A stretch of 64,000 nucleotides of DNA from Streptococcus sp. DTU_2020_1001019_1_SI_AUS_MUR_006 (GTDB taxonomy: Bacteria > Bacillota > Bacilli > Lactobacillales > Streptococcaceae), in NCBI RefSeq assembly GCF_032340315.1, contig NZ_CP135436.1, positions 124,001 to 188,000 of the forward strand. The letters are read 5' to 3'. Shown piece by piece: positions 44,089-51,063 of the stretch (position 1 is its first letter; each line of letters opens with the position of its first letter). A program made the translations under genes and the position numbers. A model generated the notes under the pieces. It was not told the origin of the DNA. It worked only from the letters and a program-made list of their open reading frames with translations, and made no database searches.

Positions 44089-44152
44089 TGGTTTTATCGA
44101 TTTTTTTCGTAATTTATTCGAATTTTTTATTTACAAAATCGAAAATAAACGG
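44067..44152. promoter_or_regulatory. CI operator cluster
   Basis: Related dyads built on a TTCGTA/TTCGAT half-site occur at 44067-44082, 44096-44112 and 44106-44122, with a weaker one at 44138-44152 inside the cI promoter. They lie between divergent promoters. Spacing suggests cooperative binding by the LexA-like repressor. Confidence 0.6.
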
Positions 44153-44158
44153 TATTAT
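44130..44158 (+). promoter_or_regulatory. repressor promoter
   Basis: TTTACA (44130-44135) and TATTAT (44153-44158) are 17 bp apart, 28 bp before the repressor start codon. Confidence 0.75.
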
Positions 44159-44185
44159 ATAGTAAAGAAGATAGGAGGAAAAAAC

Positions 44186-44995
44186 ATGGCAAGAGGACGA
44201 GGGAAATTAACTCCTCAAGATAAAGAGGATATGAAAGTCTTTTCTGCAAATCTTAACTCTATTTTATCTGATAGAAATTGTAAACAAGCTGAGCTGTCTC
44301 GAGCAACAGGGATACCGCCTAGCACATTGACAGGATATGTAAAAGGAACTTCTTTGCCAATCCCTGGCAATGTTCAAAAAATTGCTGATTTTTTTGGAGT
44401 CCCAAAATCTACTCTAGATCCGAGATTTGTCACTGCTAACCCTGTGGTTTACTCTATCGTGGGAGAATCGAATACACCTAACTATTCCACTTCCTCCATC
44501 CAAACCATCTACGATGAACTAAAACCTCCAAGACAAGCCAAAGTCTTGACCTATGCAGAGAGGCAACGGGACGAGCAGAGGAAAGAAGAAACGAAGAAAA
44601 ACGAAGTATCGGAAGTCATCCAACTTTATAGTTACGACTACTACGACCACCCAGCTTCTGCAGGTACAGGCCAGTATTTGAACGACGTACGAGTTGAACG
44701 GATTGAGTTGCCAGTAGATATCGATGCCGACTTTGTCATTCCAATCAAAGGGGACTCCATGGAGCCAGACTATCACGATGGTGATCTGGTATTTATCCAG
44801 ACCAGTGTGGACTTAAATGACGGAGTTATCGGAGTGTTCAACTACAACGGCGATGCTTATATCAAGCAGCTTGTCATTGACAAAGAACAGGCATACCTAC
44901 ATAGCCTAAACCCAGCGTACAAAGATATGCCAATCACACCAGAGACCGACTTCCGAATTATCGGTGAAGTCGTGGATTTGTATAGAGAGGGATAA
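44186..44995 (+). CDS. CI-like repressor: XRE HTH plus S24 (LexA-type) peptidase
   Basis: This 269-residue protein has an HTH domain (LNSILSDRNCKQAELSRATGIPPSTLTGYVKGTSLPIPG) and a C-terminal S24 domain. In the latter the nucleophile Ser sits in IPIKGDSMEPDYHDGD, the general-base Lys in AYIKQLVID, and a plausible Ala-Gly cleavage site in PASAGTGQYL. DNA damage should trigger RecA-assisted self-cleavage and prophage induction. The ATG at 44186 follows AGGAGG; the open frame before it is not translated. Confidence 0.94.
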   Translation: MARGRGKLTPQDKEDMKVFSANLNSILSDRNCKQAELSRATGIPPSTLTGYVKGTSLPIPGNVQKIADFFGVPKSTLDPRFVTANPVVYSIVGESNTPNYSTSSIQTIYDELKPPRQAKVLTYAERQRDEQRKEETKKNEVSEVIQLYSYDYYDHPASAGTGQYLNDVRVERIELPVDIDADFVIPIKGDSMEPDYHDGDLVFIQTSVDLNDGVIGVFNYNGDAYIKQLVIDKEQAYLHSLNPAYKDMPITPETDFRIIGEVVDLYREG

Positions 44996-44996
44996 T

Positions 44997-45203
44997 ATGA
45001 GTAGTGAAAGCATACCAATGGAAGTGATTAAACACAACCTAGATTGTCAATGTCATAGACGAAGAGAGTGGATTAGAGTCAATGATAAGTGGCATGCTAT
45101 CGAGTTTTCGGTAGACGATCCAAATGAACCTCCTATGACCGAAGAAGAAAAAGCCAACGTAGCCTTAATTATTCAACAACACATATCAAAAAAATCCGAA
45201 TAA
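44997..45203 (+). CDS. small protein cotranscribed with the repressor
   Basis: This 68-residue protein (MSSESIPMEVIKHNLDCQCHRRREWIRVNDKWHAIEFSVDD ...) starts 1 nt after the repressor stop, with GAGAGGG before it. It has two Cys and His residues near CQCHRR. It must be made in the lysogen. Function unknown. Confidence 0.68.
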   Translation: MSSESIPMEVIKHNLDCQCHRRREWIRVNDKWHAIEFSVDDPNEPPMTEEEKANVALIIQQHISKKSE

Positions 45204-45207
45204 CAAA

Positions 45208-45252
45208 AAATTCTCTAAAAACCATGACAAGTGAGATCATGGTTAAAGAGGA
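45208..45252. other. intergenic hairpin
   Basis: AACCATGA and TCATGGTT (8 bp) are flanked by further pairing of TTCTCT with AGAGGAA. There is no T-run, so this is not a simple terminator. It lies between the 68-residue gene and the exonuclease gene and could stabilise RNA or be a binding site. Confidence 0.4.
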
Positions 45253-45286
45253 ATACTTAACATTGTTGGAATGAAAGGAAACTTAT

Positions 45287-46210
45287 ATGTCTTACTCATA
45301 TGTTGCTTTAGATGTTGAAACTGCGAATGATTTTCGCGGTAGCGTTTGTTCTATCGGATTAGTAAAATTTAAAGATGGAAATATTGTTGATACATTTTAC
45401 ACTTTAATCAATCCAGAAGAAGAATTTGATGATTTCAATATTTTCATCCATGGCATTACTCCTGAAGATGTTGTTGATTCACCTACATTTCCAGAAGTAA
45501 GGAAGTCCATTGTTGATTTTATTGGTTCTGATATAGTTGTAGCCCACTTTGCACAGTTCGATATGGGAGCTCTTAAGGATGTATACCAAAAATACGAACT
45601 GGAGTTTGATAACATAGAATATATTTGTTCATATCGATTAGCCAAGGTTGCTCTCCCTGGACAATTGAATTACAAATTAAAAAGACTGGCTAAAAATTTG
45701 AAGATTGAGCTAGACCACCACAACGCTTTATCAGATGCGCGAGCAAGCGGATTGATTTTAGAATATCTACTATCTACTAATTCATTTTCCGATCTCAACG
45801 CTTTTTTAAAAGAATTTAGATACAATAAAACTGGCTTACTTGGTCAGTATGGATTTAAAAGGAAAAAAAGTTATCAATACAAGGAAAATCTTATCTATCA
45901 GCCAACAGAAGAAGAAAAAGCAGCAATGAATCCAGACCATTACTTTTACGGTTTGTACTTTTGCTTTACTGGAAAACTCGAGCGAATGACTAGAAAAGAA
46001 GCTAACAAAGCTGCTGCGTTAGTTGGTGGCATTCCTGAAAAAGGAGTGACCAAAAATACTAATATCTTAGTTGTAGGGGAGCAAGATTGGAGAGTTGTCG
46101 GCACAGATGGGTTAAGTAGTAAAATGAAAAAAGCACAAACCTTGTTAGAAAAAGGTCAAGATATTGAAATCATGACAGAAAATGATTTTATAAGATTGCT
46201 TGAGGAATAA
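45287..46210 (+). CDS. DEDDh exonuclease fused to a BRCT domain
   Basis: This 307-residue protein begins with a DnaQ-like 3'-5' exonuclease (ALDVETAND motif I, VVAHFAQFDMGAL motif II, LDHHNALSDARAS motif III with the DEDDh His). It ends with a BRCT domain (YGLYFCFTGKLERMTRKEANKAAALVGG ... TNILVVGEQDWR). Host proteins of this type exist, but here it lies between repressor and integrase, where phages keep lysogen-expressed accessory genes. A role in DNA processing or defence against other phages is inference. GAAAGGAAAC precedes the ATG. Confidence 0.9.
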   Translation: MSYSYVALDVETANDFRGSVCSIGLVKFKDGNIVDTFYTLINPEEEFDDFNIFIHGITPEDVVDSPTFPEVRKSIVDFIGSDIVVAHFAQFDMGALKDVYQKYELEFDNIEYICSYRLAKVALPGQLNYKLKRLAKNLKIELDHHNALSDARASGLILEYLLSTNSFSDLNAFLKEFRYNKTGLLGQYGFKRKKSYQYKENLIYQPTEEEKAAMNPDHYFYGLYFCFTGKLERMTRKEANKAAALVGGIPEKGVTKNTNILVVGEQDWRVVGTDGLSSKMKKAQTLLEKGQDIEIMTENDFIRLLEE

Positions 46211-46227
46211 TTAACAAAAAATAAAAA

Positions 46228-46275
46228 AATCCCCACACTCTCTGACGGCAATCTTGAGTGTGAGGTTTCAACTTT
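46228..46275 (-). terminator. repeat/terminator hairpin 1
   Basis: On the minus strand CCTCACACTC and GAGTGTGGGG form a 10-bp stem (one G-T pair) followed by ATTTTTTTA, a good minus-strand terminator. On the plus strand no T-run follows. The ~50-bp unit is repeated at 46424-46475. Confidence 0.6.
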
Positions 46276-46281
46276 CCATTT

Positions 46282-46310
46282 TTGACAAAATGAAATATAT
46301 TTGATAATAT
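46282..46310 (+). promoter_or_regulatory. promoter of candidate RNA
   Basis: TTGACA (46282-46287) and TAATAT (46305-46310) are 17 bp apart. No start codon with a ribosome site follows before a terminator. Confidence 0.7.
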
Positions 46311-46313
46311 ATA

Positions 46314-46408
46314 GTTACTAACCTAGGAGAAATCCTAGTGCAAATAATCCGGTTGGCACAAGCTGCCACGCAGAAACGGTAACTATAAATTTAGTTACCG
46401 TTTTTTGT
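46314..46408 (+). ncRNA. candidate structured small RNA in the lysogeny region
   Basis: A strong promoter is followed by three potential hairpins and no reading frame. Hairpin 1 is CTAGGA with a GAAA loop and TCCTAG. Hairpin 2 is GGCA, CAAGC, TGCC, possibly enclosed by CCG/CGG. Hairpin 3 is a 10-bp terminator stem, ACGGTAACTA with TAGTTACCGT, then TTTTTT (46376-46407). The TAGTTAC of the terminator also occurs at 46312-46318 and could pair with the same partner, so attenuation is possible. I recognise no known family. Confidence 0.6.
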
Positions 46409-46423
46409 TGAATTAAAAACAAA

Positions 46424-46475
46424 AAATCCCCACACTCTCCGACGGCCATCTTTGAGTGTGAGATTTCGACCTTCC
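46424..46475 (-). terminator. repeat/terminator hairpin 2
   Basis: A second copy of the ~50-bp unit differs at a few positions. On the minus strand TCTCACACTC and GAGTGTGGGG form the stem followed by ATTTTTTG. Together the two copies bracket the candidate RNA. The remaining 46476-46582 holds only the 31-bp repeat and the integrase leader. Confidence 0.6.
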
Positions 46476-46530
46476 GTGTGACAAGCAATGGAAAGGATGA
46501 TAAAAAAATACAGTTCTAGTTTATCATAAA

Positions 46531-46561
46531 TTCTACACCTTTTCTACTATGCGGGCAAGCA
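46531..46561. repeat. 31-bp repeat, copy B
   Basis: Matches 40891-40921 at 27 of 31 positions, including ACTATGCGGGCAAGCA. It lies 22 bp before the integrase start and may be a shared regulatory site. Confidence 0.65.
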
Positions 46562-46582
46562 ATCGAAAAGAAAGGACATTTT

Positions 46583-47728
46583 ATGATAAAAAAATACATT
46601 ACAAAAAAAGGAGAGACTAGATACCTCTTTCAAACATACCTGGGCATAGATCCAGCTACTGGAAAAGAAAAACGTACAACACGCCGTGGTTTTAAAACCA
46701 TTAAAGAGGCTAAGGCTGCCGAACGTGACCTTCTCTTAGATGTTGAAGAAAATGGTTTTTCAAACAATGAGGATTTCCAGAACCCTACTTTCGCTGAAGT
46801 CGCTGAGTTATGGCTTGATAGCTTTAAAAGTACTGTAAAACCAACAACATATCAGAACGTTAAGAAAAAACTTAATGTTATGATTGACTCATATTTTACA
46901 GATATGAAGATTAAGCAGATAAGTGTGGCTTATTGTCAGAAGGTTGCTATAAAGTTAAGCAATCGCTATGTCCTCTATTCCAATTACTACTCTGTTATTA
47001 GCCGTATTTTCAAGTATGCCACTTCTCTTGACATCATTAAGTCAAATCCCTTAGACAAGATTATCAAGCCTAAAAATAAACCCTTAAAGGGCAAAGAAAA
47101 CTACTATACAAAGCAGGAACTGACCGAATTCCTTAAAGTTTCCAAAGCAAATTTTAAACCTGTAGACTACACTTTTTTCCACTTACTCGCTTTTTCTGGC
47201 TTGAGAACTGGAGAAGCTATCGGTCTCATGTGGTCAGATGTTGACTTTGAAAATAAACGGTTAAGCATTTCTCGCACGGCTGTCGTGATTGGCAAAAAAC
47301 AAACTGTTCAGGACCCTAAAACCAAAAGAAGCAAGAGAGTTATCACCTTGAATGATGAAACCCTGAATGTACTGAAGCTCTGGAAACGTCAGCAGATAAA
47401 AGAATATTTTCAGGCTGGTGTGCCTTACAAACATGATTCGAATTATATCTTTACGAATGACATAGGGGGATGGCTTCTAGCTGCAACTATGAAAGTGAAG
47501 CTTAGCAGATTCTTTTGTAAACACAAAGATCTTAAAAAAATTTCGCCTCACGGTTTTAGGCATACACACGCTTCTCTCCTTTTTGAAGCTGGTGTTGCAG
47601 CAAAAATCATTTCAGATAGACTCGGTCACAATAATGTTCAAATCACCCTTGATATGTATACCCACATCAATGATAATCAACGTGTTGAAGTCGTTGACCA
47701 GCTCATGGATTTCATCCACTCCAGCTAA
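46583..47728 (+). CDS. int: phage integrase (tyrosine recombinase)
   Basis: This 381-residue protein has an N-terminal arm-binding domain (YITKKGETRYLFQTYLGIDPATGKEKRTTRRGFKTIKEA), a core-binding domain (FAEVAELWLDSFKSTVKPTTYQNV) and the catalytic domain. Catalytic residues are Arg in AFSGLRTGEAIGL, HxxR in HGFRHTHASLL, His in LGHNNVQITL and Tyr in DMYTHIND. It is the Tn916-like class. It sits 90 bp from the right attachment core with arm repeats in between, as expected for the enzyme that inserted this prophage. Confidence 0.96.
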   Translation: MIKKYITKKGETRYLFQTYLGIDPATGKEKRTTRRGFKTIKEAKAAERDLLLDVEENGFSNNEDFQNPTFAEVAELWLDSFKSTVKPTTYQNVKKKLNVMIDSYFTDMKIKQISVAYCQKVAIKLSNRYVLYSNYYSVISRIFKYATSLDIIKSNPLDKIIKPKNKPLKGKENYYTKQELTEFLKVSKANFKPVDYTFFHLLAFSGLRTGEAIGLMWSDVDFENKRLSISRTAVVIGKKQTVQDPKTKRSKRVITLNDETLNVLKLWKRQQIKEYFQAGVPYKHDSNYIFTNDIGGWLLAATMKVKLSRFFCKHKDLKKISPHGFRHTHASLLFEAGVAAKIISDRLGHNNVQITLDMYTHINDNQRVEVVDQLMDFIHSS

Positions 47729-47736
47729 AAGTAAAG

Positions 47737-47757
47737 TCGTATTCAATCTCGTATTCA
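47737..47757. repeat. integrase arm-type repeats, right
   Basis: TCGTATTCA at 47737-47745 and 47749-47757, with the same 12-bp period and orientation as at 8620-8640. It starts 9 bp after the integrase stop. Confidence 0.65.
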
Positions 47758-47817
47758 CTTTTGCTTAACACGCTAGAAGTCCACTGGTTTCAAAGGATTA
47801 GCAAGCTGTGTACTATT

Positions 47818-47827
47818 TATGGTATAA
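47818..47827. other. attR core (candidate)
   Basis: TATGGTATAA as at 8509-8518. The following T completes TGGTATAAT, an extended -10 of the DUF975 gene whose start codon lies 8 bp further on. Confidence 0.6.
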
Positions 47828-47834
47828 TGAAAGA

Positions 47835-48692
47835 ATGAAATACCCAAAAATTGATTTAAAAGAAGTTCGTCAACAAGCTAAACAGTTTCAAGCTGAACAT
47901 CCACGTTTATTGCTTGTCTTTTTATTACCAAGCATTTTCCTGATTCTATCCAGCTTCATAAGTCCGTTATCCCTACTTGATGAGGGGATTCTTGAGCAAT
48001 CCTTCTTTACTTTTTTGATGAGCTTGATCCAGTCCTCACTCTTTCCTCTAGCAGTTGGATTCACAAGTTCTATTATCCTAGCTGGTGCTCTTTTTACAAC
48101 CATTAATCTTTACAGAATTTCCGAGATAGAGCTTTCTTTTAAAGATAGTCTGTCCTTACTTGACAATCGCTTCTTCACCCAGACCTTTCTGACTCTCTTG
48201 CTCAAGCGTTTCTATCTCTTTTTGTGGAGCATCCCTAATCTTTTTGGAGTCTACTTGCTCTTTTATAGCAGTGCCATGGCTCGTAAATTTGTAGAACTTC
48301 ATCCCGAATTTCCAGCTGTCGACGTCACCAATTCAGATATCGAACACTTCCTACTTACTTTTGCACTCTACTTCTTTGGTAGCGTCTTTCTGATGATTTT
48401 GGGAACCATTGCCTATCTGCCGCAATACTACGCTTATTCCCAAGTAGAGCTGCTCCTATGTGATACCCTTGCAATTGGAATTGCCAAGCCAAGCCGCGTA
48501 CTCAAAACCAGTCGCTTCCTTATGAAAGGCTATAAGTTCCAACGCTTCGTTCTTGATTTACAGCTACTTCCTTGGTATCTCCTTATCTGGATCAGCTTCG
48601 GAATTGCGAGCATCCCTACTTTCCCTTATATCTATAGTAGTCAATTCTTCTTTTATCAAAGATTACTCGAAATCAAGCGGAGAAAAGTTTAA
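47835..48692 (+). CDS. DUF975-type integral membrane protein
   Basis: This 285-residue protein has about six membrane spans (LLLVFLLPSIFLILSSFI, LFPLAVGFTSSIILAGALF, YLFLWSIPNLFGVYLLFYS, LLTFALYFFGSVFLMILGTIAYLP and others) and a conserved N-terminus (KIDLKEVRQQAKQFQ). It fits the DUF975 family. ATG at 47835 lies very close to the -10 element. Prophage insertion has replaced everything upstream of that -10, so its expression may be altered. Confidence 0.8.
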   Translation: MKYPKIDLKEVRQQAKQFQAEHPRLLLVFLLPSIFLILSSFISPLSLLDEGILEQSFFTFLMSLIQSSLFPLAVGFTSSIILAGALFTTINLYRISEIELSFKDSLSLLDNRFFTQTFLTLLLKRFYLFLWSIPNLFGVYLLFYSSAMARKFVELHPEFPAVDVTNSDIEHFLLTFALYFFGSVFLMILGTIAYLPQYYAYSQVELLLCDTLAIGIAKPSRVLKTSRFLMKGYKFQRFVLDLQLLPWYLLIWISFGIASIPTFPYIYSSQFFFYQRLLEIKRRKV

Positions 48693-48703
48693 TGTGAATG
48701 ATT

Positions 48704-48742
48704 AAAACCAGCACCTTCAATAGAAAGTGCTGGTTGTTTTTA
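48704..48742. terminator. bidirectional terminator
   Basis: AACCAGCAC and GTGCTGGTT form a strong stem with A-rich and T-rich flanks. It serves the DUF975 gene and the convergent DUF1304 gene. Confidence 0.85.
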
Positions 48743-49102
48743 TTTCAAGAAAAGGATACTCAAGAGTGCTAAGATTGCCGGTCCACCTTGCTTGAAAATG
48801 ATTTTTTTATCTGCTGTTAAGGCACCATAAGTCGCTGCTCCTATGACAAATAAAACAAAGATTGTTACGATTTCTAAGCTATGTGAGAAATAAATTCCGT
48901 AAATAATAAATACCCCAATCAAGGCATTATAAATTCCTTGATTTTTAAACAGTGAGGTGACAGATGGTCGAGTCAACTCTTCCATTTCCATATTAAAGAC
49001 TCGACTGGTGGCGTCTGATTGGGTTGCCATACTCTCCAAATAAAAGATATAAAAATGTTCGAGGGCAACAATAGTTGCTAAAATAGTAGTAATGATTGAC
49101 AT
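48740..49102 (-). CDS. DUF1304-type membrane protein
   Basis: This 120-residue protein has four spans (ITTILATIVALEHFYIFYLE, NQGIYNALIGVFIIYGIYF, LEIVTIFVLFVIGAATYGALT, GGPAILALLSILFL) and the EHFYIFYLE and NQGIYN motifs of DUF1304. It follows the MarR gene by 10 bp and is probably under its control. Function unknown. Confidence 0.87.
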   Translation of the reverse strand: MSIITTILATIVALEHFYIFYLESMATQSDATSRVFNMEMEELTRPSVTSLFKNQGIYNALIGVFIIYGIYFSHSLEIVTIFVLFVIGAATYGALTADKKIIFKQGGPAILALLSILFLK

Positions 49103-49112
49103 CGTTTTCTCC

Positions 49113-49529
49113 TTAAAATTCTATTTTTTCTAATCCTGATACTAGTTTTGTCAACAAAGCTGTCAGGTCTTGCTGCTCAGTAGAGGATAAGATGTTCTCC
49201 ATCTGCTCCTTCACTCGCAAGTGATGTTTAGGCGGATTGACCAAGAGTTGATTCTTGGCTTCTTGGGTTAATTCAACTAAGACTTCTCGTTGATTGATTG
49301 GATTCCGATTGCGACTGACATAGCCTTCTGACTCCAGTATCTTAAAATGACGAGTCAAGGCTGCCTGGTCAATCTGTAACTTCTCCTGAACGGCAATCTG
49401 GTTACAGGGTGAGTTTTGTAGTAAAAACTGCAGGATTTGATAGCGGGTCAAACTAATTCCCAATTGTTTCTCAAAAAGTTGAGTGATGGTCTGATCTGTT
49501 AAATGGAGCTGGTACAGTAATTCATGCAT
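49113..49529 (-). CDS. MarR-family transcriptional regulator
   Basis: This 138-residue protein has a winged helix (NSPCNQIAVQEKLQIDQAALTRHFKILESEGYVSRNRNPINQREVLVELTQEA) flanked by dimerisation helices. It is probably autoregulated and controls the DUF1304 gene. Its promoter region holds near-palindromic TTGATAAGTCAA and TTGATAAATCAA sequences that suit a MarR operator. Confidence 0.93.
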   Translation of the reverse strand: MHELLYQLHLTDQTITQLFEKQLGISLTRYQILQFLLQNSPCNQIAVQEKLQIDQAALTRHFKILESEGYVSRNRNPINQREVLVELTQEAKNQLLVNPPKHHLRVKEQMENILSSTEQQDLTALLTKLVSGLEKIEF

Positions 49530-49583
49530 TTTTAGTATTTTCTCCTTTCTTTTATATTTGATTTATCAATAGTTGACTTATCA

Positions 49584-49612
49584 AGTATAATACAAATAAA
49601 TTGACTTTGCAA
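49584..49612 (-). promoter_or_regulatory. marR promoter
   Basis: On the minus strand TTGCAA (49607-49612) and TATACT (49584-49589) are 17 bp apart. Repeats of TTGATAANTCAA (49562-49588) overlap and follow the -10, consistent with self-repression. Confidence 0.6.
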
Positions 49613-49720
49613 GTCTTTTGCTTACTCCGTTAAATTAGTCTCCTAGTCACAATCCCTCAAGGCTATGTTTTTCTATTTTATGCCTGGAGTTTATTTACGC
49701 TATCTAAGAGTTTGAAAATA

Positions 49721-49756
49721 AAAAAAGAAGCGGAAACTAAATCAGTTTCCAACTTC
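49721..49756 (-). terminator. terminator of the LysM gene
   Basis: On the minus strand GAAG and GGAAACT pair with AGTTTCC and CTTC, with a run of seven T after the stem. Confidence 0.75.
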
Positions 49757-49763
49757 TCTCCTA

Positions 49764-50888
49764 TTAGTTCATAGAAACGTGAACGTGGTCATAGTGATTT
49801 TCTGTAACGCTACCACGGTCTGGCATTGGATTCCAAGTGTAGGCTGGTCCGTATTTGCTATCGTATGGTGCATAAAAACGTTGTTTCCAGATGATGTAGC
49901 TGATGCCTCGGCTAGCCATATTTTGGATAGCATAATCTGCAATTTGGTCTCCAAGAGCAGAGCTTACTGGAACCATAAAGTCAATGGCAAGTCCTTTTCC
50001 GTGGTCTCCACTATCTCCTGGACGGTAACCACTAAATGATGTGATTCCGAACAAGTTTGCTATTTCTTCTTTAAAGGCAACCGTTTGTGGCTGAAGACCT
50101 GCATTTTCTGATTTTGAAGCTGCAATACTTGCATAATCAGGTGCTGCTGGTGCTGCATAAGTCGCTGATGAACCTTTACTTGCTTCAGCTTGGTAAGTTG
50201 ATGGTGTTGATTGAGTCTCTGCTACAGTTTCTGTAACTAGTGCTTCTGTTGTAGTCGTTTCTTTCACTACAAGTGTTTCTGCTACCAGCTCTTCTACTGG
50301 TGCTGAAACTTCTGCAACAGCTCCTGTTGTTGTTTCTGCTGCAGATTCTTCTGCTGGTGTTGCAACTTCAGTAGTGGTTTCTACTACTGACTCTTCTATC
50401 GGTGCTACAACTTCTGTAACAGCTGCTTCTGCGACTGGCTCAGCTACAGTTGTTTCTGCAACTGGTTGAGTTAAATCTTCAACCTGTACAGTTTGGTCAT
50501 CTACAGTGACTTGGTTGGTTGTCAAATCTGCTGTTGCAGTTGTTCCTTCACCACCTTGAACTACGTCAGGGGTTTGGATTTCAACTTCTGTCACTTCTTC
50601 TTTTTCATTTACAGTTGTTGTAAGGACTGTCTCAGGGAAGATCAAATCAATATTGCTGATCTTGTTCAAGTTAGCAAGAACGTTCACATCCACTCCCAAA
50701 GCTTCGGCAATGGTACTTAAGGTATCACCATACTGAATCGTATAGCTTGTTTTATTCTCACTCTTGGTAACATCATTTTGAATTTGCTCAACACTACGCG
50801 CTGTCCATACTAGTTCTTCTGCTTGAGTTGCCAATACAGGGGCAAGGGACAAGGCTACTGTTGATGCTAAAATAATTCTTTTCTTCAT
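49764..50888 (-). CDS. secreted LysM protein with ARB_07466-like C-terminal domain
   Basis: This 374-residue protein has a signal peptide (MKKRIILASTVALSLAPVLA), a LysM domain at about 49-92 (YTIQYGDTLSTIAEALGVDVNVLANLN), and a long Thr/Ala/Val/Glu-rich linker (about 110-250). The C-terminal domain (FSGYRPGDSGDHGKGLAIDFMVP ... NHYDHVHVSM) has peptidase M15-like His/Asp residues. It is a cell wall protein; the close pneumococcal relative, as I recall, belongs to the WalRK (VicRK) regulon. Confidence 0.88.
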   Translation of the reverse strand: MKKRIILASTVALSLAPVLATQAEELVWTARSVEQIQNDVTKSENKTSYTIQYGDTLSTIAEALGVDVNVLANLNKISNIDLIFPETVLTTTVNEKEEVTEVEIQTPDVVQGGEGTTATADLTTNQVTVDDQTVQVEDLTQPVAETTVAEPVAEAAVTEVVAPIEESVVETTTEVATPAEESAAETTTGAVAEVSAPVEELVAETLVVKETTTTEALVTETVAETQSTPSTYQAEASKGSSATYAAPAAPDYASIAASKSENAGLQPQTVAFKEEIANLFGITSFSGYRPGDSGDHGKGLAIDFMVPVSSALGDQIADYAIQNMASRGISYIIWKQRFYAPYDSKYGPAYTWNPMPDRGSVTENHYDHVHVSMN

Positions 50889-50943
50889 ACTATCAAACTC
50901 CTTTTCAAATGTAGTACCTGTCTATCATAACACAAAGAAAATA

Positions 50944-50966
50944 GAAAAAAAGCCCTTTTGGGGCTA
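50944..50966 (-). terminator. terminator after HAD-MATE operon
   Basis: On the minus strand AGCCCC and GGGCT enclose AAAA, followed by TTTTTTT, about 100 bp after the HAD stop. Confidence 0.7.
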
Positions 50967-51063
50967 TTTAACAGAACTGTACATTCGTTGTAACAAATTA
51001 CATTACTTGAAATAGTTTGTTAGTTTCTTGTCATCAGGCTGACACATTCTTCCTAAAAAAACT

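Larger units (their letters stand above)
8509..47827. mobile_element. siphovirus-type temperate prophage, apparently complete
   Basis: The region holds integrase, repressor, early/replication, packaging, capsid, tail and lysis genes in ordinary order, bounded by TATGGTATAA at both ends. Length is about 39.3 kb. The late genes end at the left attachment site and the integrase lies at the right one. No essential structural gene is visibly broken, so it may be inducible. The lysin is Cpl-1-like. Borders are inferred from the repeated core and arm repeats. Confidence 0.85.

Noticed and set aside
44003..44185. In-frame extension upstream of the repressor
   Set aside because: It runs through the promoter and operator region; the ATG at 44186 has an excellent ribosome site.
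46314..46408. Cobalamin-type riboswitch
   Set aside because: GTGCAAATAATCCGG and nearby blocks vaguely recall it, but the core and box are absent and no cobalamin gene follows.
46228..46475. CRISPR-like repeats flanking the candidate RNA
   Set aside because: Only two copies 195 bp apart, each a hairpin with a T-tail; no array, spacers or cas genes.
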